DNA of 64,000 nucleotides, taken from contig NZ_BAABWQ010000003.1 of assembly GCF_040370365.1 (NCBI RefSeq), positions 496,001 through 560,000 of the forward strand, written 5' to 3'. The position numbers were made by a program, and so were the translations under genes. The notes beneath the pieces were generated by a model, which saw nothing but the letters and a program-made list of their open reading frames with translations, had not been told where the DNA came from and did no database searches. Below, piece by piece: positions 26,721 to 35,278 of this stretch. The stretch is from Shimia sp040370365. Its GTDB lineage: Bacteria; Pseudomonadota; Alphaproteobacteria; Rhodobacterales; Rhodobacteraceae. The number at the start of each line of letters is the position of its first letter. Position 1 is the first letter of the stretch.

Positions 26721-26746
26721 TTTCTAAAATTCTAGCATTATAGAAA
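26721..26746. promoter_or_regulatory. nested AT-rich inverted repeats before the transglutaminase gene
   Basis: TTTCTA and TAGAAA face each other 14 bases apart, and a second pair (TTCTA at 26730, TAGAA at 26741) is nested inside. It lies 22 bases upstream of the start codon, so it could be an operator. No matching regulator is identified. Confidence 0.4.
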
Positions 26747-26761
26747 TAACTGCTCGCAGAC

Positions 26762-27679
26762 TTATGTGTCACTTTCAAGAAGCATCACCAAGGCAAGGCA
26801 CGTTAAGGCTATTCCAACAAGCACAAAGCCACTGGGCGCGCCATGTCCTAACGCCATCTCCCACAAGATCACCCAGCTGGGAACCAAATAGGTGTAGGCC
26901 ATGACCTTGGCACTGGGCAGATGCAGCGTGGCGAATTGCAAAAGAACAAACGTAGCCGCGCTGGCGAAGATCGCAAGATACAAAATTGTCCCCCACACCA
27001 ATGCATCCAGCGCCAGCCAATCCGTCGCCCAAATGTCGCGCGCACCCACAATGCTCAGTATAACCAAACCTGCGATTAGCATGCCAAAGGTGAACACCAC
27101 CGGTGCTTCGCCGCGATTAAGCTTGCGCACCATTGGGGTGTACACCGCGTGCAACATGCAGCCCCAAAAGTAATAAACTTCGCCTTTCCCCACTTCGAAG
27201 CGCAAAAACGCCTGCCAATCCGCCCGAAAGATCACCCAAAGCGCACCGGCCGCACCGATTCCCAAAGCCAAAAACATGCGTCTGGTTGTGACCTGCCCCA
27301 ACAACCCCCATCCAAATCCAGCGGACATCAGCGGCGTCAAGGTGAACACCGCTGCGGTACTGACAGGATGGGCCGTTTTCAGACCTTCAAACATCAGGAC
27401 AAAGTATCCTGCAAACAATCCACCAAGAATGAGATACCGCCATGGCGCGCGCCATGCTGAGCGCGGCACCCCCTTGGTTGTCAAAGCCGCCGCACCAATC
27501 ACAATCGCCGCAATCAAAAATCGCACTGCATTCAACGCCGCTGGGTCCACAGCGTTTGCACTCATCGAACCCAGAGAAAACGACCCTGCAACAAGTGACG
27601 AAAACAACAACATCGCCAAATGCCCGCGCAGTGGTAGGCTGAGTTTCGACCGCGCATCCGGTCCAGCAGGCGCGGTCAT
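26762..27679 (-). CDS. EamA/DMT-family transporter
   Basis: A 305-residue inner-membrane protein with about ten helices in two EamA repeats, of the RhaT/YedA drug-metabolite exporter type. Substrate unknown. It starts inside the stop of the upstream LysR gene (TAATG overlap), so the two are translated together and the regulator probably controls it. The ATG at 27679 begins after the polar upstream extension of the frame. Confidence 0.85.
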   Translation of the reverse strand: MTAPAGPDARSKLSLPLRGHLAMLLFSSLVAGSFSLGSMSANAVDPAALNAVRFLIAAIVIGAAALTTKGVPRSAWRAPWRYLILGGLFAGYFVLMFEGLKTAHPVSTAAVFTLTPLMSAGFGWGLLGQVTTRRMFLALGIGAAGALWVIFRADWQAFLRFEVGKGEVYYFWGCMLHAVYTPMVRKLNRGEAPVVFTFGMLIAGLVILSIVGARDIWATDWLALDALVWGTILYLAIFASAATFVLLQFATLHLPSAKVMAYTYLVPSWVILWEMALGHGAPSGFVLVGIALTCLALVMLLESDT

Positions 27680-28560
27680 TAAATTGTCGTCCAATCGCGT
27701 GCGCGTTCCTTTAGATAGGACAAAAACGTCTGCACCTTGGTTGTGCGGTGCAGGTCGACATGTGTGATCAGGCGCACATTGATATCCCATTCCGGGTTAC
27801 TCGCCATAACTTCCGAAATGTCGCTTGCCTCCTGCGCCGCCCAAACGGGCAAAAATCCAAGACCAGCCCCACGCAAAATTGCCGCCGAGATTGCCCGATC
27901 TGATGTTGAGCGAAACACCACGTTCTCACGAGGCACCCGCGTCTTAAGCCACCGATAAAATGGCGCGCGACTATCTGGGCTATCATGGCCCACAAAGCGG
28001 TGGTTGGCCAAATCCGCCTCGTCCTTTGGGACCCCATAGCGCGAAATGTAGCTCTGCGCGCCGTACAATGCCGTGGGCAAATGCGCCAACTGCTGAACCA
28101 CATTGTCCGGTTGCACCTGTCCATCCCCCGCGCGAATGGCCACATGTGCCTCGCCATATTCCAGTCGGAACACGCGATCACCTGTCAAAAACCGTACCAC
28201 CAAGTCCGGATGCTCTGCCTGAAAATCTGCCAGGATCGGTGAAATCAGCGGCGCAAACCCGCCAAGTGACGTCACCACCAATTCCCCCGCCACATCTGAC
28301 CCGCGCCCCTTAATGCGCCCTTCAAGCTGACCAAACTGATCGTCTGTGGCCTGTGCCACTCGCATCAGATCTTCGCCTGCTTCGGTGGCGGTATAACCGC
28401 GCGCATGTCTCTGAAACAACTTTACGCCCAGTTGAGCTTCCAACGCATCTATATGACGGATCACCGTCGCATGGTGCACTCCCAAAACCTCGGCCGCGCC
28501 GCTCACGGTGCCAAGCCGCGCCACCTGAAACGCGGTTCGTATCTCGTCCCAATTTTTCAA
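27679..28560 (-). CDS. LysR-family transcriptional regulator
   Basis: A 293-residue LysR regulator with the N-terminal helix-turn-helix (FQVARLGTVSGAAEVLGVHH) and an effector domain. It is co-translated with the EamA exporter and is divergent from the azoreductase gene, with 136 bases between. The gap holds ATGT and ACAT halves 10 bases apart (28587-28604), a possible LysR box. Either neighbour may be its target. Confidence 0.87.
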   Translation of the reverse strand: MKNWDEIRTAFQVARLGTVSGAAEVLGVHHATVIRHIDALEAQLGVKLFQRHARGYTATEAGEDLMRVAQATDDQFGQLEGRIKGRGSDVAGELVVTSLGGFAPLISPILADFQAEHPDLVVRFLTGDRVFRLEYGEAHVAIRAGDGQVQPDNVVQQLAHLPTALYGAQSYISRYGVPKDEADLANHRFVGHDSPDSRAPFYRWLKTRVPRENVVFRSTSDRAISAAILRGAGLGFLPVWAAQEASDISEVMASNPEWDINVRLITHVDLHRTTKVQTFLSYLKERARDWTTI

Positions 28561-28696
28561 AAGTAGCCCTCCAACGTCAAATCAATATGTGCATTTTCAA
28601 ACATGAGCTGCGCAATAATCGATGTTGAGTGTAAAATTACAATAGCTAATTTCTAACGCACACGCATCAGTTACACGTCCAAAAGGAACCGACGCC

Positions 28697-29242
28697 ATGT
28701 CACTCACAGTACTTCACATCGACAGCTCCGCCCGCTTTACAGACTCAGCCTCACGCACAGCCTCGGCGGCGCTGGTGAGCAAACAAAACCCAGATACGGT
28801 GATCAAGCGCGACTTGTCCACCACCACTCTCCCGTTTTTGGACGAAGCCTTCACCCAAGCCACTTTCACTCCAGTTGATGCCCGCACAGACGCGCAAAAC
28901 GACGCATTGAAAATTTCTGACGAGCTTGTCGCCGAACTGCAAGCTGCGGACACGCTGGTGATTGGTGTTGCGATTTACAATTTCGGCATACCTGCTGCTC
29001 TCAAAGCTTGGATTGACCAAATTGCCCGCGTTGGCGAGACCTTCGCCTACACCGAAAATGGCCCCCAAGGATTGCTCAAAGATAAGAAAGCCATCATCAC
29101 AATTGCATCCGGGGGCACTGAAATTGGCTCTGACATCGACTTCGCCTCAGACTACCTGCGCTTTGTGCTGGGATTTGTTGGCATCTCTGATGTGACCATA
29201 CTGAACAACGACGGCGTTGAAGTCGCCCCCAAAGCCGCCTAA
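28697..29242 (+). CDS. azoR: FMN-dependent NADH:quinone oxidoreductase / azoreductase
   Basis: A 181-residue flavodoxin-like enzyme reducing quinones and azo bonds with NADH. The family motifs are seen: IDSSAR at the start for FMN phosphate, YNFGIPAALKAWID, and ITIASGG near the C-terminus. The protein is about 20 residues shorter than E. coli AzoR. Likely under the divergent LysR regulator, as is common for such reductases. Confidence 0.9.
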   Translation: MSLTVLHIDSSARFTDSASRTASAALVSKQNPDTVIKRDLSTTTLPFLDEAFTQATFTPVDARTDAQNDALKISDELVAELQAADTLVIGVAIYNFGIPAALKAWIDQIARVGETFAYTENGPQGLLKDKKAIITIASGGTEIGSDIDFASDYLRFVLGFVGISDVTILNNDGVEVAPKAA

Positions 29243-29251
29243 TGCGCATCC

Positions 29252-29303
29252 CCCGCTGCATTTGGTGAAACGCTCCATAGAGAACCACTCCCGATGCAGC
29301 GGG
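29252..29303. terminator. long hairpin between convergent azoR and kinase genes
   Basis: CCCGCTGCAT and ATGCAGCGGG form a perfect 10-bp stem around a 32-base loop, placed between the two gene ends. No T tract follows, so termination is uncertain. Confidence 0.35.
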
Positions 29304-29352
29304 AATACCCTGTGACATCCAAAAGGGTGTCAGTTTTGCCACGCAATTGGCT

Positions 29353-30975
29353 TCATGACAAAATTCCTTCAAACAATCTGGCAACAGCTTCTGCACCCGG
29401 GTCAGTGTGGCCCTTTAGTTGATCCGCACTGATGTAAGACGCTCGGCCTGCCTTGGCTTGCGTTATGGACGCGGTCAATGTGGCACCCTCACGTGCAGCA
29501 AGCGCTGCAGCCTCAATCCCCTCATCCAACGCTTCAAGGGCCGGATGCAGCGCGTCGACCATTGTCCTGTCGCCCAAATTCGCTCCACCAATCTTTTGCA
29601 TGCGGTTCAAGCCTTCTTTCAAAGCATCCACCATGGGCAACCCACTGGAGGCAGCGTCACCCGCGGCTGTGAAAAAGATCGCAAGCAAAACACCGGAAGA
29701 CCCGCCCATTGTCTGGCTAAGTTCCTGACCGATGGCGCGGTACAACTGGGTGGGATCTGCAAGTGGTAGTCGATCCAATGCGCCAATCAGTGCCCTAGCG
29801 GCGCCGGACAGTGTTGACCCTGTGTCGCCGTCACCCGATTTTGCATCCAAGGCATTGAGGTCAGGTTCAGCGGCAATAAGTAAGTCACAGCATTTCGTCA
29901 AAAACGCTCTGGTTTCAATGTGCTCTGAGGGGATCGGTTGGATCGGGGACAGTCCATCGGGGAGTTCAACAATTTCGACGGGCCGCACCGGTATAACACC
30001 CGTCCAAGCGTTGGGTTCAACCGGCGCCTGCAGAAGTATCTCTTCCTCTGGGTTCGGTGCATAGACCGATATGGAGAAGCCGCGCATGTCCAAAGAGGTC
30101 ATCAAAGCGGCTGGACCGATGATCAGTTTGATCTTATCGCCAATGGATGATGACAATAGCTCATTGGCCAAAATAGACATTTCAAGAACCGACGCGCCCC
30201 CAAGGTTGTTCAGCAGAACCACATGCGGCGCGTCCTCCATGAGATGAGCCAACTTATCACTGACCGCTGCGACGGCCTGCTTTGCAGTTTCATAGTCGAT
30301 TTGCTCAACACCGGCTTCACCGTGGATGCCAAGACCCAGTTCCGCTTTGCCAGATGCGATCCGCTCCTCCTTTGGAGAGCCCGGAACGGTGCAGGTGTCC
30401 AAAGACATTCCAAGGCTCTTGGTCCCCGCCACAACCCGGCTGGCCGCAGTTGCAACTTGCTCCAAAGACTGGCCTTTTTCAGCCAACGCCCCTGCAATCT
30501 TGTGCACAAACATCGTCCCGGCCACACCACGGGGTTGTGGCAATTCTGGCAGCGCAACGTCATCATCTACGATCACCATATTGACCTTGAGACCAAAAGC
30601 CCGCGCGCGTTCGGCTGCCAGGCCAAAATTCAGCCGATCACCTGTGTAGTTTTTCACAATCAACAAACACCCGGCAGGCCCGGTCACCGCCAATATGCCT
30701 GCAAGAACCGCATCAACAGACGGCGAGGCAAAAACGTCTCCACAGACGGCTGCTGTCAACATACCTTTGCCAACAAAGCCAGCATGCGCTGGCTCATGAC
30801 CTGAGCCGCCTCCAGAGACCAATGCAACTTTAGATTTGTCCCAGTCTGTGCGCATCACCACGCGGATATGCGGATATCCATCAAGCCGCGTTAACCTGCC
30901 TCCTGAGCCTTTGATCAAGCCATCAATTGCCTCGGTGACCGTGTTTTCTTTTTCATTGATGAAATGTGCCATCAT
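29353..30975 (-). CDS. fused DhaK-DhaL dihydroxyacetone-type kinase
   Basis: A 540-residue ATP-dependent kinase of the DAK superfamily. The DhaK half (about 1-335) shows GGGSGHEP (55-62) and the substrate-linking H218 in GIHGEAG. The DhaL half holds the Mg-ATP aspartates D377, D382 and D384 in the LDAKSGDGDTG stretch and GGSSG. The family phosphorylates dihydroxyacetone, but relatives act on erythrulose or other short keto sugars. It is the last gene of an ABC-importer operon, 8 bases after the ATPase gene, so it probably phosphorylates the imported compound or a direct product of it. Confidence 0.92.
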   Translation of the reverse strand: MMAHFINEKENTVTEAIDGLIKGSGGRLTRLDGYPHIRVVMRTDWDKSKVALVSGGGSGHEPAHAGFVGKGMLTAAVCGDVFASPSVDAVLAGILAVTGPAGCLLIVKNYTGDRLNFGLAAERARAFGLKVNMVIVDDDVALPELPQPRGVAGTMFVHKIAGALAEKGQSLEQVATAASRVVAGTKSLGMSLDTCTVPGSPKEERIASGKAELGLGIHGEAGVEQIDYETAKQAVAAVSDKLAHLMEDAPHVVLLNNLGGASVLEMSILANELLSSSIGDKIKLIIGPAALMTSLDMRGFSISVYAPNPEEEILLQAPVEPNAWTGVIPVRPVEIVELPDGLSPIQPIPSEHIETRAFLTKCCDLLIAAEPDLNALDAKSGDGDTGSTLSGAARALIGALDRLPLADPTQLYRAIGQELSQTMGGSSGVLLAIFFTAAGDAASSGLPMVDALKEGLNRMQKIGGANLGDRTMVDALHPALEALDEGIEAAALAAREGATLTASITQAKAGRASYISADQLKGHTDPGAEAVARLFEGILS

Positions 30976-30983
30976 GATTTCCT

Positions 30984-31979
30984 TTATGCGATGCGGGTGC
31001 CGCTGGCGTCGAAATAGAATGGGTTTTGCGGGCGAATTTTAACGATGTCACCAGAACGAAGCGGGGTGTGCGGTTCAGTCACTGTGATCAGGTCGTGATC
31101 TTTGAAGGACAGGTGTAGACGCGTCTGATCACCCAAATGCTCGACACGTTCAACAAGACTGTCCTCACCGTCGCCTTGATAGATTTGCTCAGGGCGCAGC
31201 CCAATTTCGGTGGCATTGGCGGGAGCGCCTTCAAAGACATCTGCTGGCAACACGTTGATACGCGGTTGCCCCAACCGGCTGGCCGCATAAACACTCACTG
31301 GATCTTCGTAGATTTCACGGGGGGTACCAAATTGCACCAACCGGCCCTTGTCCAGCACACCCACATGGGTTGCCATCGTCATGGCCTCAATCTGATCGTG
31401 GGTCACGTAGAGGAGGGTCGCGCCGGAATTGGCCTGAATGTTCTTAAGTTCGACACGCAGGTCAGAACGCAATTTGGCATCCAAAGAACTGAGTGGTTCA
31501 TCCATGAGGTAGACCGAGGGGTTGCGCACCAACGCCCGTCCGATGGAGACACGCTGCATCTCCCCCCCTGACAGCGCCGTGGCCTTATTGTCCAGCTTGT
31601 GAGAGATCTGCAGCACCTCTGCGACGTCTCCCACCTTACGTTTGATGTCGTCGGCCTGCGTTTTAAGCAGGGGAGATTTAAGAGGGAACTCAAGGTTTTG
31701 ACGAACTGTGAGATGCGGGTAAAGCGAGTACTGCTGAAACACCATCGCCACATCGCGTTGAGCAGGCGTCAGGCCAGCCATATCGCGCCCGCCGATATGC
31801 AACTGTCCGCTGTCAGGCAGATCAAGCCCCGACACCATCCGTAGGGTCGTCGTTTTCCCCGCACCAGTTGGTCCCAGGAGCACAACAAACGACCCGTCAG
31901 GCACCGTCATTGATACATCCTCAAGCGCGACATCCGGTCCAAAGGACTTTGACACATTGGTCAGTTTGACTTCAGCCAT
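30984..31979 (-). CDS. ABC transporter ATPase (sugar/polyol importer, second subunit)
   Basis: A 331-residue CUT1/MalK-like ATPase with Walker A GPTGAGKTT, signature LSGGEMQR, Walker B and the H-loop THDQ, then a C-terminal TOBE-type regulatory domain ending at the kinase gene. It differs from the first ATPase in sequence, so the importer probably has a heterodimeric motor. Its start overlaps the upstream ATPase stop by 8 bases. Confidence 0.9.
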   Translation of the reverse strand: MAEVKLTNVSKSFGPDVALEDVSMTVPDGSFVVLLGPTGAGKTTTLRMVSGLDLPDSGQLHIGGRDMAGLTPAQRDVAMVFQQYSLYPHLTVRQNLEFPLKSPLLKTQADDIKRKVGDVAEVLQISHKLDNKATALSGGEMQRVSIGRALVRNPSVYLMDEPLSSLDAKLRSDLRVELKNIQANSGATLLYVTHDQIEAMTMATHVGVLDKGRLVQFGTPREIYEDPVSVYAASRLGQPRINVLPADVFEGAPANATEIGLRPEQIYQGDGEDSLVERVEHLGDQTRLHLSFKDHDLITVTEPHTPLRSGDIVKIRPQNPFYFDASGTRIA

Positions 31980-33069
31980 GAGACAACACTCCTTCATTCG
32001 CCACAGATTTCAGTGCCCGGCCCGTTTCACTGCTAAACAGCGTGATCGTGCGAGGATCAAAGTGCAGGCCAGTTGTGTCGCCCACTTTGATTTTGTGATG
32101 ACTGGCAATGCGCGCCTTGATCACCCCGTTTGGGGCTTCAAAGCTCACAATTTGCGTGGTTCCGAGGTATTCGGTTGCGGTCACTCTCGCTTTGTAAGGC
32201 GCATCGTCATTGAGCCTTACGTGCTCGGGCCGGATGCCAAAGGTCAATCCACCATGTGCCCCTTCCAGTTGTTCCGGAATGCCAAACGAGCAGCCCGACA
32301 GATCAACCGATGTCATCCCGTGGCCAACCATTCCGTGAAAATCGAGGAAGTTCATGGGTGGTGAGCCAATGAATTCGGCCACAAAGCGCGTTGCCGGCCA
32401 ATCGTAGATGTCTTGAGGGACACCAAATTGCTCAACAACCCCATGGTTCATGACGACAATTTTGTCCCCCATTTGCATGGCTTCGAGCTGATCATGAGTG
32501 ACATAGACCGTGGTGGCCCCCATTCGGTCATGCAGCGCGCGCAGCTCTTCAGACATATGCTCGCGAAACTCGGCATCCAACGCGCCCAGAGGTTCATCCA
32601 TAAAGAACGCCTTGGGATCACGCACAATCGCGCGCCCCAGCGCGACCCGCTGGCGATCGCCGCCAGACAAGCCACCAACCGGGCGGGACAGAATGTCAGA
32701 AATGCCCAGAATCTCCGCGACCTCACCAACTTTGCGTTTGACTTCGGCCTTTGGCATCCCTTGGGACAACAGAGGATAAGAAATGTTCTTACCCACGTTC
32801 ATATGCGGGTAGAGCGCAAACATCTGGAACACAAAGGCAATGTCGCGCTGGCTGGCGGGTTTCATACCGACCTCTTCGCCGTCGATAAAAATCTCACCAG
32901 ATGTGGGCAACTCGAGCCCGGCCATCATCCGCAAAGTTGTGGTCTTGCCACATCCAGACGGGCCCAAGAGCATGAAAAATTCGCCATCTTCAACGGTGAA
33001 GCTTGAGGATTTCACCGCATTGAACGACCCGAAATCCTTGCGCAGGTTTTGTATATTGATCTGGGCCAT
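31972..33069 (-). CDS. ABC transporter ATPase (sugar/polyol importer, first subunit)
   Basis: A 365-residue UgpC/MalK-like ATPase: Walker A GPSGCGKTT, signature LSGGDRQR, Walker B MDEPLGALD, H-loop THDQ and a C-terminal TOBE domain. It would pair with the second ATPase encoded directly downstream, as in the GlpS/GlpT pair of the rhizobial glycerol importer. Confidence 0.9.
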   Translation of the reverse strand: MAQINIQNLRKDFGSFNAVKSSSFTVEDGEFFMLLGPSGCGKTTTLRMMAGLELPTSGEIFIDGEEVGMKPASQRDIAFVFQMFALYPHMNVGKNISYPLLSQGMPKAEVKRKVGEVAEILGISDILSRPVGGLSGGDRQRVALGRAIVRDPKAFFMDEPLGALDAEFREHMSEELRALHDRMGATTVYVTHDQLEAMQMGDKIVVMNHGVVEQFGVPQDIYDWPATRFVAEFIGSPPMNFLDFHGMVGHGMTSVDLSGCSFGIPEQLEGAHGGLTFGIRPEHVRLNDDAPYKARVTATEYLGTTQIVSFEAPNGVIKARIASHHKIKVGDTTGLHFDPRTITLFSSETGRALKSVANEGVLSHG

Positions 33070-33072
33070 GAC

Positions 33073-33261
33073 TTACTCCGGAAAGTGGCTGACAATGATG
33101 AACATCACCGTCCCGACGAGTGTGATGATGAAAGAGTACGTGAAGAGCCACAGCGCAAAAGGCTGCATCAACATCACCACTCCCACCGCGATCAGAATCG
33201 AGGCCAACATCTCCCAAGGACCGCGCCGCAGACTCAGGATACCTTTGATAAATCTACTCAT
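33073..33261 (-). CDS. small membrane protein inside the importer operon
   Basis: A 62-residue protein with two predicted membrane helices (WEMLASILIAVGVVMLMQPF and FTYSFIITLVGTVMFIIV). It overlaps the permease stop by 4 bases and ends 3 bases before the first ATPase, so it belongs to the operon. Unrecognised. Its position and size recall small accessory genes such as glpU in polyol importer operons, but no sequence identity is claimed. Confidence 0.7.
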   Translation of the reverse strand: MSRFIKGILSLRRGPWEMLASILIAVGVVMLMQPFALWLFTYSFIITLVGTVMFIIVSHFPE

Positions 33262-34196
33262 TTGCGAACCGCTCCGAATGTAATGCCGCGCAGAAGGTGT
33301 TTGCGGAGAAGGATGGTGAAGACCATGACAGGAACCAAAAAGATCGTGGCGCCCGCGGCGACAGCGGGCCAGTCTTTGCCGCCGACACCAATGATGGTGG
33401 GAATGAAAGGCGGTGCGGTCTGGGCTGTGCCGGAGGTTAAAAGCACCGCAAAGGCATATTCATTCCAAGCAAAAATCAGGCAAAAAATGGCCGTGGAGGC
33501 GATACCTGTTGCCGCTTGAGGCAACACAACTTTGTAAAAGGCCTGAAACCTTGTGTAGCCATCAATCAGCGCCGCCTCTTCATACTCAATTGGGATTTCG
33601 TCGATGAAACCTTTGAGCAGCCAGACCGACAGCGAGAGGTTCACCGCTGTGTAAAGAAGGATCATGCCCAAATGGGTGTCATTTAGGCCCAGATTGCGAA
33701 ACATCAGAAAAATCGGGATCGCGACGGCAATCGGCGGCATCATCCGCGTGGACAGGATAAAGAACAGCAGATCGTCCTTAAGGGGCACCCGAAAGCGGCT
33801 GAATGCATAAGCCGCAGCGGTGCCAAGGATCATGCAAAGCGCCGTAGACCCAAAGCCTATGATCACCGAGTTCATGAACCGCGCACCATAACGCGACGGA
33901 CCAGCAATGACCTGACCTTGGTCGCGGACAATCTGCTCATACCAAGTATCTGCCGGTGCAAGATCATCACGATCGTTTTCGTTTATGCGTGTGCGTGTGG
34001 TGAACAGATTCACGTAGCCCTCAAGCGTGGGCTGAAACACAACCTTGGGCGGATAGGCGATTGAGTCCGAGGGCGATTTAAACCCCGTTGCGACAATCCA
34101 CATGAGCGGCATGATGGTGATCAATGCGTAAAGCACCACCAATAGGCCAGCGAACCATTTTGTCCGTTGGGACGGTTCTGTGACTGAGAAACTCAT
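33258..34196 (-). CDS. ABC sugar/polyol importer permease (MalG-like)
   Basis: A 312-residue permease with six membrane helices and a large periplasmic segment after the first helix. The EAA loop is EYEEAALIDGYTRFQAF, typical of MalG-type subunits. It overlaps the other permease by 4 bases (ATGA). The ATG at 34196 is preferred; the open frame further upstream overlaps the previous gene. Confidence 0.9.
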   Translation of the reverse strand: MSFSVTEPSQRTKWFAGLLVVLYALITIMPLMWIVATGFKSPSDSIAYPPKVVFQPTLEGYVNLFTTRTRINENDRDDLAPADTWYEQIVRDQGQVIAGPSRYGARFMNSVIIGFGSTALCMILGTAAAYAFSRFRVPLKDDLLFFILSTRMMPPIAVAIPIFLMFRNLGLNDTHLGMILLYTAVNLSLSVWLLKGFIDEIPIEYEEAALIDGYTRFQAFYKVVLPQAATGIASTAIFCLIFAWNEYAFAVLLTSGTAQTAPPFIPTIIGVGGKDWPAVAAGATIFLVPVMVFTILLRKHLLRGITFGAVRK

Positions 34197-35140
34197 CTTT
34201 CTTTCACCTTGTTCAAAGCTTTGACATAGATCGACGCCAGGCCGAAAACTGTGACAAACAGGATGACGGCGTAAGCCGAGGAATAGCCGGTGCGCCATTT
34301 CTCAAAGGCTTCGCGTTTGAGGTCGATAGACGTCAGCGTGGTGGTGTTGCCCGGCCCCCCACCTGTCAGTTGAACAACCAAATCAAACATTTTGAAGTTC
34401 TCGATCCCACGGAACAGAACCGCCAACATCAGAAACGGGAGAACCATCGGAATGGTGATTGTCCAAAACTGGCGCCACTTACTGGCTCGATCACATTCCG
34501 CCGCCTCGTAAATAGAGTCTGGGATTGAGCGCAATCCTGCCAAACAGATCAGCATCACAAAAGGCGTCCACATCCAGGTATCGGCAATCACAATCGCCCA
34601 AGGTGCAAGATGCACATCCCCGATCATCGAAAAACTGGCCGGATCTGCACCGCTGAAAAACGCGATGACGTAATTGAACAAGCCGATCTGAGGTTGATAC
34701 AAAAAAGTCCAGAAATTGCCGACCACAGCCGGGCTCAGCATCATGGGGAACACAATGATTGTGGTCCACAGATCGTTGCCCTTAAACTTCTTGTTGATGA
34801 GGTAGGCCAAAGTGAAACCAATCAAGACCTGCAACACAATTGTCCATATCAGGAAGTGCGCGGTGGCTTGCATGGTATTCCAAATGTCGCTGTCACTTAG
34901 GATGCGCTCATAGTTGCGCAATCCCACCCATTCGACATCGCGGTTGGGGCGATTAACTCGAAAGTTGGTAAAGCTGAGACGGATCGTCCATATCAGTGGG
35001 AAGATGTTCACTGCCAACAACAAGAATATTGAAGGTGCAACGAATATCCACGCAATCGTGCGATCCGAAAGACCGCGAATGCGCCTTGCAACCGGGTCAG
35101 GTGTGGCCTTCGCGGCTCTGGCGATCGGCGAGTTGGTCAT
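34193..35140 (-). CDS. ABC sugar/polyol importer permease (MalF-like)
   Basis: A 315-residue permease with six membrane helices and an EAA loop (SIYEAAECDRASKWRQF) of the MalF/UgpA type. GAAGGAAA stands 8 bases before the ATG at 35140. It is separated from the binding-protein gene by 138 bases holding two hairpins, which may lower permease expression relative to the receptor. Confidence 0.9.
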   Translation of the reverse strand: MTNSPIARAAKATPDPVARRIRGLSDRTIAWIFVAPSIFLLLAVNIFPLIWTIRLSFTNFRVNRPNRDVEWVGLRNYERILSDSDIWNTMQATAHFLIWTIVLQVLIGFTLAYLINKKFKGNDLWTTIIVFPMMLSPAVVGNFWTFLYQPQIGLFNYVIAFFSGADPASFSMIGDVHLAPWAIVIADTWMWTPFVMLICLAGLRSIPDSIYEAAECDRASKWRQFWTITIPMVLPFLMLAVLFRGIENFKMFDLVVQLTGGGPGNTTTLTSIDLKREAFEKWRTGYSSAYAVILFVTVFGLASIYVKALNKVKER

Positions 35141-35222
35141 GGTCAAGTTTCCTTCTTCGCGACCTCCACTGAGAGGTTCGCGTCGAGCATATCCGCATGT
35201 GTGTTGAATTGAGAAATCGCTC

Positions 35223-35268
35223 TGACCGAACGGTCAGCGGTTGGTCGGGCGCCTCAAACGCCCGACCA
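35223..35268. other. double hairpin between binding protein and permease genes
   Basis: Two perfect inverted repeats stand side by side: TGACCG-AA-CGGTCA (35223-35236) and TGGTCGGGCG-N7-CGCCCGACCA (35242-35268). No T tract follows, so an mRNA-stabilising or partial-attenuation structure is more likely than a terminator. Typical of the gap after a solute-receptor gene. Confidence 0.65.
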
Positions 35269-35278
35269 GACTGAAAGC

